A DNA stretch of 64,000 nt, from contig CM049312.1 in assembly GCA_026874595.1 (NCBI GenBank), positions 25,289,956 through 25,353,955 of the forward strand, given 5' to 3'. A program made the position numbers and the translations under genes. Shown here piece by piece: positions 50,311-59,588 of this stretch. The notes beneath the pieces were generated by a model. That model was not told the origin of the DNA and did not search any database. It saw nothing but the letters and a program-made list of their open reading frames with translations. Source of the stretch: Sipunculus nudus (taxonomy: Eukaryota; Annelida; Sipuncula; Golfingiida; Sipunculidae). The first letter of the stretch is position 1; each line of letters begins with the position of its first letter.

Positions 50311-50423
50311 GATGTGGTATCAGTCAACCCCCCCCTCCAGATTTTGCCAAAAACGGGTTACACACGTGACGCACGCTGATTGGACGACCGTCAGCCGACT
50401 GGGCATACAAAGTGCTCCTGCGC

Positions 50424-52706
50424 ATGCTGCCCGGCCATTTCTCTGATGCCAGTTACGCCGACATGCAAACCCCAAACGCGCACTGCTATTCAGAAGGTCT
50501 AGCCATACGCGTGGATGAGCTTTTGTCCCTGGTGCAAACAGGTCTCAGGAGGAAAGACATCCAACACGTGTTGCAGGCCACCGATGAACTGTTAGGATCA
50601 AGACGACCGCCCAAACTAAAATGGAAACACGTTGTAAAGTTCCTGCTGGAAGACCATTGCTTGGCACCGGCGCGTGTTTTCACGTTAGTGGCCGATTTGT
50701 CAAATGCAACGGGGAGCAAGTCGAAACGCAACATGAGATCTGTCATTGAAACTCTGTTGGACGTGAAAACATCTCGTGTAGCTGTGTGCATGTGTACCGC
50801 GACTTTGACCCCTCCCTTCCTGCACCCGAGAACCCCGCTTCCACCGATGAGGGTGTTTCAACCGGACGCAACTCTGATACCGTTGGTGGAATCGGAACCA
50901 GGGACAATGTCCGCCGCGCTCGCCCTGACCAATCTGCTGCGGGCATGGCGTGATTGGAAAAACAAGGTGGAAGAATGTAACGACTGGGACGTGAATCCGA
51001 TCGTGACCGGTGACACGAAAGACGACATCGCGGTTTGGCTGTTGTCAGCAGCCAGACACGTAGCCATGTGCATGACGTGCTGTCCGGCAAAGGTCACAGA
51101 CGCAGGGAAGGCAGTGTTGCAGAGTAAGCCACACGGGAAACCACAGCTTATCGACCTGGTGCTGTCTCTGCTACAACGGGAGGCCATAGCTGACCGGGAC
51201 AGTTACATGCAAGTGTTCATATCGGCGTGTGGCAAGTTTGCACGATACGGTGACCCTGTTTTGATTCTCTTCTGTGTCGTCATCAGGTACCTGATGTGCA
51301 TGTGCCCTCCTGCACTGAAGAACCGGAAAGGCGGCCGGGGGCAGCTTGTGAACCACGACGCTTCCAAAACGTTGCTGGTCGACGAAGTGTTGGTTAAACC
51401 AAAGTCTCTACCACCTTTGAACGCGATGCCTGACTACGCCATCGACCGCACAACCAGACGGGGCAGGACGGGACGCAGCGTCCCACAGCCACCAGGGTTG
51501 GTTACCGAGCGTGCAGCAGACCCCACCCACTGTACAGAGTTTTACGGTGCCCGGTGGAAACGTTCGCACCAGTCGATGGAACATTACGCCGAATTTTATC
51601 CCGTTATAACAAACCAGTGGGTGTGTACCAGACCGAAGCGGCCACGCAAGACCCACACACGCGGGGGTGGAAACCCTGCGACAGAGGTATGCAAACGACT
51701 TAGGAAATGTTTCCCATCCATGACCCAACCATGTGACAGCGACGTTTATGGGCTTTCGTTGCCCAAGTGTGATCGCTTTTCCCGGAAAAGGAAGCAAAAA
51801 GACACAGGTGACGCAGACGTTAAACGCCCCAAATGCCACGAGGTGACATGTGGACCAGTTCGAATGACCCTTAACTGCAGATGTCCTGCTGACATACTGA
51901 AACAGCGTTTCACATCCATCACAGAGCTAGAAGAGGTCATGAGCCGCCTGCCTCTGTTGCATGTGCCGCATCAGAAAACGAAATCGTTCACGAGAGCTGA
52001 TTTGAAATCGCAGCAGGTGTTCAAAGGCCCCATGCTCTATCACGACGCAAAACAATTGGCGTTCAGGCACGCAGCCATGAACATTTTCCTCGGGGACAAG
52101 CACACTCCGGGCTGCGTAGAGTTTTTCTGTAACGGCGTGATGTCGTACATGCAGACCAACCTGCATATTGCCTTCGGATTGGAATACTCTTACGTATGCG
52201 GCAGCCACCACACATTTTACAACCATTTTGCCGACGGTGGGCCAACGGGATGTTTTGTCATTGACCATAACGAGCTGGGTCTCGCGCCCCTGCACAAACT
52301 GTCGGCTGACGACGCCAAACGCTTGCCGCTATCTTTATGGCTTCATTTGGCCTACCGGTTTGTTCTGCGGATCGGTATATCACCTCAAAACACGTTGTTG
52401 GTGGACCGCAACACGGCCTTCGCCAATGCAACCTTTCTCAACGAAAGGAGACTCCCCGTGCCCTACACAGCAGATCTGACTGAATGCCTGATGGGAAAGA
52501 ACATACCACAGGATGTGGCCAAAGTTATGAAAGAAACTGTGTCGAAGTACAAGACTGAACTGGCCGTCAAACTAAGACGTGCGTTCAAACCGGGATCACA
52601 GACGTTACAAAACATATACAAACTGGCAGAGATGATGAAAGTAGATATACCGGAGTACGTAACCGGCACGGCTGAATTCATCAGCAATTTGATCGAAGCC
52701 TCCTGA
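50424..52706 (+). CDS. Unrecognised basic protein with bipartite nuclear signal, 760 aa
   Basis: The longer frame opens at GTG; ATG 50424 is used (another at 50463). The N-terminal ~310 residues are helical, possibly repeat-like. Residues ~325-460 are polar and basic, with RPKRPRK and a bipartite-type RKRKQK...KRPK that should direct the protein to the nucleus. The C-terminal ~280 residues are well ordered with several conserved-looking Cys/His and aromatic residues. No membrane span, P-loop or zinc finger pattern I recognise. A regulatory or late gene-expression role would suit a nuclear protein, but no family is assigned. Confidence 0.75.
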   Translation: MLPGHFSDASYADMQTPNAHCYSEGLAIRVDELLSLVQTGLRRKDIQHVLQATDELLGSRRPPKLKWKHVVKFLLEDHCLAPARVFTLVADLSNATGSKSKRNMRSVIETLLDVKTSRVAVCMCTATLTPPFLHPRTPLPPMRVFQPDATLIPLVESEPGTMSAALALTNLLRAWRDWKNKVEECNDWDVNPIVTGDTKDDIAVWLLSAARHVAMCMTCCPAKVTDAGKAVLQSKPHGKPQLIDLVLSLLQREAIADRDSYMQVFISACGKFARYGDPVLILFCVVIRYLMCMCPPALKNRKGGRGQLVNHDASKTLLVDEVLVKPKSLPPLNAMPDYAIDRTTRRGRTGRSVPQPPGLVTERAADPTHCTEFYGARWKRSHQSMEHYAEFYPVITNQWVCTRPKRPRKTHTRGGGNPATEVCKRLRKCFPSMTQPCDSDVYGLSLPKCDRFSRKRKQKDTGDADVKRPKCHEVTCGPVRMTLNCRCPADILKQRFTSITELEEVMSRLPLLHVPHQKTKSFTRADLKSQQVFKGPMLYHDAKQLAFRHAAMNIFLGDKHTPGCVEFFCNGVMSYMQTNLHIAFGLEYSYVCGSHHTFYNHFADGGPTGCFVIDHNELGLAPLHKLSADDAKRLPLSLWLHLAYRFVLRIGISPQNTLLVDRNTAFANATFLNERRLPVPYTADLTECLMGKNIPQDVAKVMKETVSKYKTELAVKLRRAFKPGSQTLQNIYKLAEMMKVDIPEYVTGTAEFISNLIEAS

Positions 52707-52756
52707 TAAGACTTGTGAGAAATCATGTCACAACTGCCAAAATGGACATTTCAATA

Positions 52757-52804
52757 TGTACAGACACACATATACACATATGTACAGACACACATATACA
52801 CACA
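52757..52804. repeat. 24-bp tandem direct repeat, two copies
   Basis: Two copies of a CA/TA-rich 24-bp unit (52757-52780 and 52781-52804) differ by one base. They lie in the 237-base gap downstream of the 760-aa gene. Confidence 0.9.
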
Positions 52805-52827
52805 ATGCAACATCAAAACCTGCATAC

Positions 52828-52896
52828 AATAAATATATTTTGTTTAATGAATAAATATCACATTGCACATTATGACTGTATGTGTTTGGTTTTATT
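52828..52896. terminator. Convergent poly(A) signals
   Basis: AATAAA on the plus strand at 52828-52833 and 52850-52855 for the 760-aa gene; AATAAA on the minus strand at 52891-52896, 48 bases past the stop of the 879-aa gene. Confidence 0.65.
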
Positions 52897-52943
52897 TGGT
52901 TTTGTATCATGAGTGTTTTGTTTCATATAGGATACGACGAAAG

Positions 52944-55583
52944 TCAACGCGTCGCTGGTGCAATAGCCAGGAGTTCGAAGATGTCATGACTCTGTTTTAT
53001 ATGCCATAGATCCCGCGCGTTTGCCTCTTGTGCGTCAGCGTCGTTTACCGGAGGCGTGTAGTGTCGCCTGGATATCAGCGTGTGTGGTGAAAAAGCGGGC
53101 CCCACATATACAGCCTCCTCGAGAGCGTAAACCTCCCCCCCTTCCCCCGGACATAAATGTGACGGATCGGCCACAGACAGACAACGGACACGGTTCCCCG
53201 GATGGGCCAATTGGTGCGCCACAACAGCATATGCCACCAACCGAACCTTGTGCATGTGGCAGAGAAACCGTGTTTGCTTCAAACTGTCCAGACTAGATTG
53301 GTTTTCGGCATCACCTGACGACGTCTGCGCTTCCTGCGCCCGCAACTGCTGCAGCAGTTCCAGATACTGTTCCTGCATCACTGGGAACACATCCCCGAAG
53401 CGTTCCGCCTGACGTGACCCCAGTGCTCCCATTTCCGATTTCAAAGTGCAGAACCTCTCAACGTCAGCACGCGCAGACGCGGGGACGCCTCTTGCAGACC
53501 AAACAGCGTGCATAACAAATCCCGCCCTGACGGGACACGCTGTATCCTCGTGCGAGTCCCTGGACATCCACATAGGGCCAAGTTGCAGGGACTTAGTCAG
53601 TTCTGAGGCCATCGATATGTTGACAGTTTCCAGCAGGGGCTCCCCGCAACTGACCTCCCACGCTTCAGCTACACGCGGGCGAGGATCACGGGACGGATCA
53701 TACGATGACCCATCCCCAGGCACAAGCCAACCATTTTGCAAATCGTCGGGGTTCACGTCTGCTCCCGCCTGCGCGGAAACAACCTCTCGGAAGAGCTGCA
53801 CTGCTTTGACACATCGTCTGACGGCGAAAAGTCCTGACAAGACCTCTTGTCCCGCTACGCGGGGCTGCATGCAACAGGACAGGTCTTCTTTCGCCCTGCG
53901 CAATTTGCGCAACAGCTTTGCGTGCCTCGCCCTCACCAGTTTGCGGTGACGTTCGAAAACGCGCTCTCCCACCGATTTCTGGACGGAGTCTATGTCACAT
54001 GACGTCATCTCCGTAACCAAGGTATCGATGTAATCATCAACGCAAGAACGTCCAGGACGTTCATTGTTTCCACATCCAACTGCTTGGTTGCCGACCCCAT
54101 AACGCCTCCCTGTCACCCGCTCCAACATTTGCGCCAAACCCCCGTTGTTGCTTCCATCCATGTTAATCCCTTTCAAGATGTCCCACGCAACAGCTTGTGG
54201 CGCGTCTTGGACTCCACGGTCCCTAGCTTTTTTTAACTGCTCCTTGATCCTAGTCTCGTGTTTGCGGGCTTCAAGCTCGGCCTGAGCGTCCATGGCCGCA
54301 AACTCGTTCCCCACGAGCTCTTCAACAGTCAACCCGTAGACGGGAACCGTGTACATGAGAACGGCATTGCCCGCGTAATGACCCTCGGTTTGCACGTCAG
54401 TGTCACCGCGTTCACCACACCATCTAAAAATATCAGCCGAATTCCGCCAATGCGAGTCTATTTCCGAACGGGCGCGCCTCATGTTTTCCAACAACAGACG
54501 GGTCTTTTCTGCCACATGACTGTTACCCAGTCGCAGCTCCTTGAGGAGCCTGTCGTCTGCGCCAGAGGTGTTCCCGAAACCACAGTAATACCTGTCTTCA
54601 GTGGGGTCGACAGAGTTTATAGGACGTGGAGAACCGGCAGCCAGTGCCATGTCAGGAGCGTTAGGCAACTGGTTGACCGCGGCCACACGTTCGCCATCAC
54701 CTGCAGGAGCAGCTCCATCTCTGCTTCGCTCCCGTTGACATGACCCGCTTCCTGCCGGTACATTTAACGTCTGGAAAAGATCATGCCCCGTGTCACATGA
54801 CACAATATGAGAACAGTTACTGGCACCTAACCTGGTTTGTTCAGGTGGGTCGGCCCCTGCACGAGACCCATCTTGCGCGAGGGAATACGCAAAGGCCTGA
54901 GCAGAAACACATGCTAAACAACCCAGGCTCATATCCAACAGGTGGGGAGGCAATACCCAAACTGAAACAAACAGTTTCGCACATACTTCCTCTAGCTCTC
55001 CGAGGGCGGTAATAACCTCTTCCAGGGGTGTGCTGTAAAAAGCGAAATCAAGGTCCCAACAGCATTTCTGCATCTCGTGCACCGTCCATGCAGTGTTACT
55101 GCCCGTTGTGTGCCAAAACCGACAGTCCTCTGTCCGAAGCACAGAACGGAAGTATTTCTGACACAGCGACTCAACCTGCTGTTCCGTCAAGCCCTGGTTT
55201 CTACCACACCTCGCGTCTCGCTGCATGTCTTGAGAGTTACGAACGTATTCTTCCAGACAGGAAGCAACGTGATCCATCTCGAGGGACAGTCGCGGCAAGA
55301 GCAAGGACAGTCCGTACGTGACACGCGATAAAGAACAATGCAGACTTTCACGTACAAAAAATGACATTTCCTTTGCCACACACGCGTTTGACCGCAAGCG
55401 TGGCAAACTCTGAAGCATAAGATCAGGATACACATGTTTTGATACGTTCACATCGATCAGCGCCGTCAACGTGTCCGCCCACAACCTGAGCCACTCTGTA
55501 GAATCCGCGCATTCGAGCGGGTGCCCGACAGCTACACCGCGCTCCTGCACCGTGTGTGCCGATCGGTCGTCTGAGGAAGCCAT
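52944..55583 (-). CDS. Possible terminase (UL28-like) subunit, 879 aa
   Basis: A clean ATG start and its own poly(A) signal. The protein has a helical N-terminal half with several Cys (CRFWHTTG, CCWDLDF, CLACV), a disordered Ser/Pro/Gly stretch at ~235-320, then a charged central part (~425-580). That part contains DDYIDTLVTEM and ERVFERHRKLVRARHAKLLRKL. A C-terminal ordered domain with scattered Cys/His follows. The length and the order of a Cys-bearing N-half, a variable linker and a basic RHRK helix remind me of the terminase subunit that recognises packaging signals (UL28/UL56). I cannot confirm a zinc site or the family signature, so this is a tentative call. A tegument protein is the main alternative. 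Confidence 0.4.
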   Translation of the reverse strand: MASSDDRSAHTVQERGVAVGHPLECADSTEWLRLWADTLTALIDVNVSKHVYPDLMLQSLPRLRSNACVAKEMSFFVRESLHCSLSRVTYGLSLLLPRLSLEMDHVASCLEEYVRNSQDMQRDARCGRNQGLTEQQVESLCQKYFRSVLRTEDCRFWHTTGSNTAWTVHEMQKCCWDLDFAFYSTPLEEVITALGELEEVCAKLFVSVWVLPPHLLDMSLGCLACVSAQAFAYSLAQDGSRAGADPPEQTRLGASNCSHIVSCDTGHDLFQTLNVPAGSGSCQRERSRDGAAPAGDGERVAAVNQLPNAPDMALAAGSPRPINSVDPTEDRYYCGFGNTSGADDRLLKELRLGNSHVAEKTRLLLENMRRARSEIDSHWRNSADIFRWCGERGDTDVQTEGHYAGNAVLMYTVPVYGLTVEELVGNEFAAMDAQAELEARKHETRIKEQLKKARDRGVQDAPQAVAWDILKGINMDGSNNGGLAQMLERVTGRRYGVGNQAVGCGNNERPGRSCVDDYIDTLVTEMTSCDIDSVQKSVGERVFERHRKLVRARHAKLLRKLRRAKEDLSCCMQPRVAGQEVLSGLFAVRRCVKAVQLFREVVSAQAGADVNPDDLQNGWLVPGDGSSYDPSRDPRPRVAEAWEVSCGEPLLETVNISMASELTKSLQLGPMWMSRDSHEDTACPVRAGFVMHAVWSARGVPASARADVERFCTLKSEMGALGSRQAERFGDVFPVMQEQYLELLQQLRAQEAQTSSGDAENQSSLDSLKQTRFLCHMHKVRLVAYAVVAHQLAHPGNRVRCLSVADPSHLCPGEGGEVYALEEAVYVGPAFSPHTLISRRHYTPPVNDADAQEANARDLWHIKQSHDIFELLAIAPATR

Positions 55584-55659
55584 AGTGTTTCACCGATTGT
55601 TCTTTTTTTGTGAAAGTCAACTCAGGCCGGACATCGGCCTCCGATCACCCAAATAAGGC

Positions 55660-56955
55660 ATGGCGGACAGAAACCTCGGGGTTGTACCCCTGTCTCCGTG
55701 GACCACATTCAACACACAGGAACAGACCCTGTCGCATGACCATGCGTCTGCCGGTTGCAAACGTTCGGATAACGTGAACGTCAATGCAATAAAGAGCGCC
55801 CTTACAGTATGCTCATACAACCTCGGGGCCCCTGTGTCGATCATCCCGACAGGACTGTCGAAGCGTGAAGACGGGACACGTTCACGTCTACCTGACGGTT
55901 CAGAACGCAGAGAAGGGTTTATGGTAGTGTCATGCCCAGGAAACACGCACAAAGCACGAGAAGTTCCCGCCAACTCCAACACAAGCCTTCCAATGGTCGT
56001 GAAGGTGGAAGAAGAAGGCGTACAAGCTTTGACACTGGAACATTCACTTTTCCCAGACAACCCTGATGAAATACCTGATAACTGCAACGGGGAAAAATAT
56101 TCAACAGACCAGCGTTGCAAACTGCGCCCTGTCACACAGGACAACCACGGACCACCGGCGCGCGCTATACGTGTCGCAGCCCGTAACCCCTTAGCTCAAG
56201 TGGTTGGAACTCCCCATACGTTCAAACACGCAAACAGTTGGATGTCACTAAGCGCACGCCGCGACATAGTGGAACATCTGGTCGATGCCGCCGGCTTCAA
56301 GAACATACCCGTATCAGAGGGTTTGTCAGAGGCATTGCGGGTGGTTTACACGGAGGCCCGCTGCACCCTACCAACGTGTGTCGCCTCAGCGTATATGCGG
56401 AAGTCGTCGCGTATGCAAGGGACTTCGCATCCACGTGGACTTGTCGCCCTGCCAGCGAAATTGTTCGACGTAAGCTTAGCGGTCACAAATCACGTTCGTT
56501 TACTGGAATGTTTCAACATTGTTCTTTTCATGTACGAATTTCTGCAGCAGGCCAGAGATCCCTCCCAGTTACCGTCACAACGTTTTGCTTTCGTGTCAGG
56601 CGACAGAAACGAACAGCTGCACTGCGAAGACCTGCTCGTCAGATTACCGTGCATGCTGTGCTTGTTGGCGCAACACAACCGCGTGTGGAACCCGGACTTG
56701 GTCAGCGCCGACCTGAACGCCATGGAAATCGCACGTTCAACAGCATGGGACGTAGACCAGGACCCACCCAACCCTGATACATTGAGCGTGGGAATGGACG
56801 CACTGCCAGACGGCCCGTGCGTGTACGTGGACGACCTGCCTTCTGACTGTTTTTTACAGGGCGTGTTTACTAACCGGTTATCGCACGTGACGTGCCAGAT
56901 AACAAACCGCTTGTATATGATTCAAAACATCGCGGACCACTGCCATTTCGAATGA
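55660..56955 (+). CDS. Unrecognised protein, 431 aa
   Basis: Good start context (GGCATGG), divergent from the 879-aa gene with 76 bases between ATGs. The first ~190 residues are polar and likely disordered; the C-terminal ~240 are ordered and helical with several Cys (LPTCVAS, PCMLCLLAQ). No membrane span or enzyme motif. Its TGA overlaps the ATG of the next gene (ATGA at 56952-56955). It may be a capsid-associated or tegument protein; no family is recognised. Confidence 0.7.
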   Translation: MADRNLGVVPLSPWTTFNTQEQTLSHDHASAGCKRSDNVNVNAIKSALTVCSYNLGAPVSIIPTGLSKREDGTRSRLPDGSERREGFMVVSCPGNTHKAREVPANSNTSLPMVVKVEEEGVQALTLEHSLFPDNPDEIPDNCNGEKYSTDQRCKLRPVTQDNHGPPARAIRVAARNPLAQVVGTPHTFKHANSWMSLSARRDIVEHLVDAAGFKNIPVSEGLSEALRVVYTEARCTLPTCVASAYMRKSSRMQGTSHPRGLVALPAKLFDVSLAVTNHVRLLECFNIVLFMYEFLQQARDPSQLPSQRFAFVSGDRNEQLHCEDLLVRLPCMLCLLAQHNRVWNPDLVSADLNAMEIARSTAWDVDQDPPNPDTLSVGMDALPDGPCVYVDDLPSDCFLQGVFTNRLSHVTCQITNRLYMIQNIADHCHFE

Positions 56956-58088
56956 CTCATCCGCGACAGAAACACAATAACATGGCTCAATGCGAAGCCA
57001 TTTCGAACTTAGACACCGGCGTTCCCGGCGCTGCTGTCACCGTCGCAATGTATTCAAGCACCGGTGGGAATTTCCGAGCCGTCGTTTACGACTCAGAGGG
57101 GACGTGTGTCGTGTTAAACGTTTCCGATGGTCAACAAATCGAACAGTGGGCACCCGGAGAATGGTACCGTGTGTCTGGCAATTTCAAGCGTATCTGCAAC
57201 GGCCTTGTTTTGAGTGTGAAAGGATTCGTGTGGGAGCGTCACCATCAGCCTACCAGTTGGTCGGAACTGACGTCTCAACAGCTCAATCTGAGGCGGTTAC
57301 GTATAGCAGAATCCTGTAAAGAATTACTGACAAAAGACCAGCACGAAAACGGCACCTCATTCTGTGACATACCAGCCCCCGGCCGGTTTAAGTGTCACGT
57401 GGACGAGCACATAACAGTCGTCGGTCGCGTACAACTGATAGAAGATTCTGAAACTAGTAAATCAAAAAGGAAGATACGTACTCTCACAGCCGTTTTACCG
57501 GAAGGGGCATCTTTCGAGTGCGTCTTGTTCGACCCACCCGAACAATTTCCACACATGCAAGAACCAGCGGACATGCTCCTCCTCGTACGTGACACCTTGC
57601 TGACGAAAAGAAACAACACTTACCGCTTGTGTCCCCGTCTCTCGTGGCACGCTGTGATAGTACCAGCCGCACAAACTCATGACTTTTTCGTTGCCAGGTA
57701 TGGTGACGTGGGCGATGACGCGCAGCATGACACGCAGCCTCCCGGTCGTACACCATCATTCTTTAACCCCGCAGCCGTCCCCTGCAACGGGAAAATAACA
57801 CATGTAACACACCCAGGCGACACACAAAAATGGGAAGGTCTCTGCAAGGTCACATTACACCTGACGGAGAGATACGGTGACTGTGAAAAGGGAGCATCAT
57901 TTGAATTGAGGTGCGACCCGTCGATGCTGTCGGACGCCGAAGTCCTCCCTCCTTTCTGTGAACTTTCGTTGGACGACGAATGCGACAGCGAAATTATATC
58001 ACAAATCGTGCCACCAGCCGACGTGTCCTGTTACTTGTACGGAGACGTCATTTGCGCGCTGGGGCTTTCAATCGACGCACAGGACTAA
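56952..58088 (+). CDS. OB-fold-like protein, possible ssDNA binder, 378 aa
   Basis: The longer frame opens at GTG inside the preceding gene. The ATG at 56952 overlaps that gene's stop as ATGA; another ATG is at 56982. Three beta-rich units can be made out: residues ~20-100 with strand patterns FRAVVYDSEG and a GEWYRVSG turn before LVLSVKGFV; ~150-240 with EHITVVGRVQLIED; and ~285-378 with CNGKITHVTH and later strands. The order 'strand-strand-G-x-W/Y-strand' is typical of OB folds such as RPA. No ring of basic residues or zinc site is obvious. The role could be ssDNA or telomere-like DNA binding in replication. The fold call is inference from pattern only. Confidence 0.45.
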   Translation: MTHPRQKHNNMAQCEAISNLDTGVPGAAVTVAMYSSTGGNFRAVVYDSEGTCVVLNVSDGQQIEQWAPGEWYRVSGNFKRICNGLVLSVKGFVWERHHQPTSWSELTSQQLNLRRLRIAESCKELLTKDQHENGTSFCDIPAPGRFKCHVDEHITVVGRVQLIEDSETSKSKRKIRTLTAVLPEGASFECVLFDPPEQFPHMQEPADMLLLVRDTLLTKRNNTYRLCPRLSWHAVIVPAAQTHDFFVARYGDVGDDAQHDTQPPGRTPSFFNPAAVPCNGKITHVTHPGDTQKWEGLCKVTLHLTERYGDCEKGASFELRCDPSMLSDAEVLPPFCELSLDDECDSEIISQIVPPADVSCYLYGDVICALGLSIDAQD

Positions 58089-58283
58089 CCTCCACGGAGA
58101 AGGGTCGGGATATTTGTAAATACTGCATTTTTCAGTCTCCGTGTAAGACGGTGTAACAGTTCATTACATTTTCCCCGGAATAGTGACACGATTTCAGTGC
58201 TGAGGGCGACCCGTTTGGCTAACGACCAGAGCATCGCGCGGTTTGTATTTCCGGTCGGCCAGGTCACGATAAAAAAACCAAGG
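58089..58283. other. Gap with short inverted repeat
   Basis: CACGGAGA at 58093-58100 is mirrored by TCTCCGTG at 58136-58143. No TATA box or gene is clear. Confidence 0.4.
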
Positions 58284-58451
58284 ATGCAGTGTAAGCCGCA
58301 CGACCTGAGTGTGTCAGCCCTTTTGTACCTTGCCCGGGGACGTCGCCTCCGCAAATGTTACTGGGGTGCCATGATTTTTTTACTGTTCGGACTGACCTTT
58401 ACAATGATTGGACTCGGTGTGGCGTACAACAGGTTGTGTAGGAAAATGTGA
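58284..58451 (+). CDS. Small single-span membrane protein, 55 aa
   Basis: The ATG at 58284 opens a 55-codon frame (a longer version begins at GTG 58197). Residues 18-24 are basic (RGRRLRK), followed by a clear hydrophobic span at 26-48 and a short basic tail (RLCRKM). A basic stretch on both sides leaves topology open. Tail-anchored or small type II proteins of this size occur in many herpesviruses. A possible ATTAAA poly(A) signal follows at 58484-58489. No family is recognised. Confidence 0.55.
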   Translation: MQCKPHDLSVSALLYLARGRRLRKCYWGAMIFLLFGLTFTMIGLGVAYNRLCRKM

Positions 58452-58553
58452 CCCAACGTTTAGTCGTGACAAATAGTATGCTATTAAACACAGCTGACAT
58501 TTTGTTATTTGAGAAATGTAACGTGCGGTCGATATGATATCTGCGGGCGCAAC

Positions 58554-59588
58554 ATGAAATACATACACCATCGCGCACAAACAGAAGACAGAGGAAACGG
58601 ATTTCAGCTAAATGTTTCTGACATTTATTCGATGAAACTGCGGGCAGCATTAAACCATGCAGAGTCACGTGAGAGTACAAAGTACTCCATCTACAACAGG
58701 AATACCAATACAAAAGTCGGGTTGCAGAAATATAAGCACCCAGTGAACAAGATGCCTTCACACCCTCCAGATGCCGTGCCCCTCCTCACGTGCAAGATGT
58801 CGCTGTTCGGTTTACGCAACGAAACATCCAACCGCACATGCCGCAGGTCTCGCCTGCTCAGGTGGTGTACAGCAATATACAAGTGTGTCACATCGATAAC
58901 GTGCAAACCTTGCCCTGCCACAACTGCGTATTGTATATTCATATTTGATATGGCCAGGCACATGCCGGTCTGCCGCGTACCAACGCTCGTGAGGTTCAAA
59001 CGACAGGTATTCCCCCGGTTATTAACAGCTTCGCCGGTCGATTTCGGATCCCTCGTGTACACGTGGGAAATTATCGCACGACACAACAGCTGGTTGGCTG
59101 GTGTCCCGGGATACAATCCACAACAGCGGGAAGCGGATATTTCCCATATCGCATCCGCTGCGTACAGGACAGCCGTGTGTGCAATAGAAACCGCCTGTGC
59201 TAAAGAAGACGCCGAAATCAGCAAAACGGAATATGCTGTTGGACAGGGACAGGGGTTTTCAACGTGTATGAAGATGTTGTACCCACGGCTGCATCCTCTG
59301 GATGCCTGTAACCCTGAGACCGGTTTGATAGACCCGGAGAGGGCATTGTCAACACGACCCGTGACCCGCTGGAGAGGTGCACCCGTTTGTGAAAACAGCA
59401 CCCCGCCGGAAGACACGCGTGCCCCAAAGGTGACAGTATTAAAAACGTGGCAGTCGCTCCTGACAGGCGCAGTCATTGCAGACGTACGAGTAACGATGGG
59501 CAAAGCGGATGGGCATGTCGGTTTTAAACCACGACGTGTTACAGTCTCTGCAAACTCTGGCGCCCATCAGCTTACGACGGAGAACTGA
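58554..59588 (+). CDS. Unrecognised protein, 344 aa
   Basis: The longer frame opens at TTG; ATG 58554 is used, with others at 58632 and 58752. The N-terminal ~130 residues are basic and Cys-rich (TCRRSRLLRWC, TCKPCPATTAYC), the rest is mixed. An antisense frame of 270 codons lies over it, but this strand matches its neighbours, and the antisense frame opens at TTG and has a hydrophobic, low-acid composition. The end overlaps the RING gene by 80 bases in another frame. No family is recognised. Confidence 0.5.
   Translation: MKYIHHRAQTEDRGNGFQLNVSDIYSMKLRAALNHAESRESTKYSIYNRNTNTKVGLQKYKHPVNKMPSHPPDAVPLLTCKMSLFGLRNETSNRTCRRSRLLRWCTAIYKCVTSITCKPCPATTAYCIFIFDMARHMPVCRVPTLVRFKRQVFPRLLTASPVDFGSLVYTWEIIARHNSWLAGVPGYNPQQREADISHIASAAYRTAVCAIETACAKEDAEISKTEYAVGQGQGFSTCMKMLYPRLHPLDACNPETGLIDPERALSTRPVTRWRGAPVCENSTPPEDTRAPKVTVLKTWQSLLTGAVIADVRVTMGKADGHVGFKPRRVTVSANSGAHQLTTEN

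Noticed and set aside
58691-59503. 270-codon minus-strand frame over the 344-aa gene
   Set aside because: Opens at TTG, composition is hydrophobic and low in acidic residues, and the plus strand matches both neighbours in direction. Not fully excluded.
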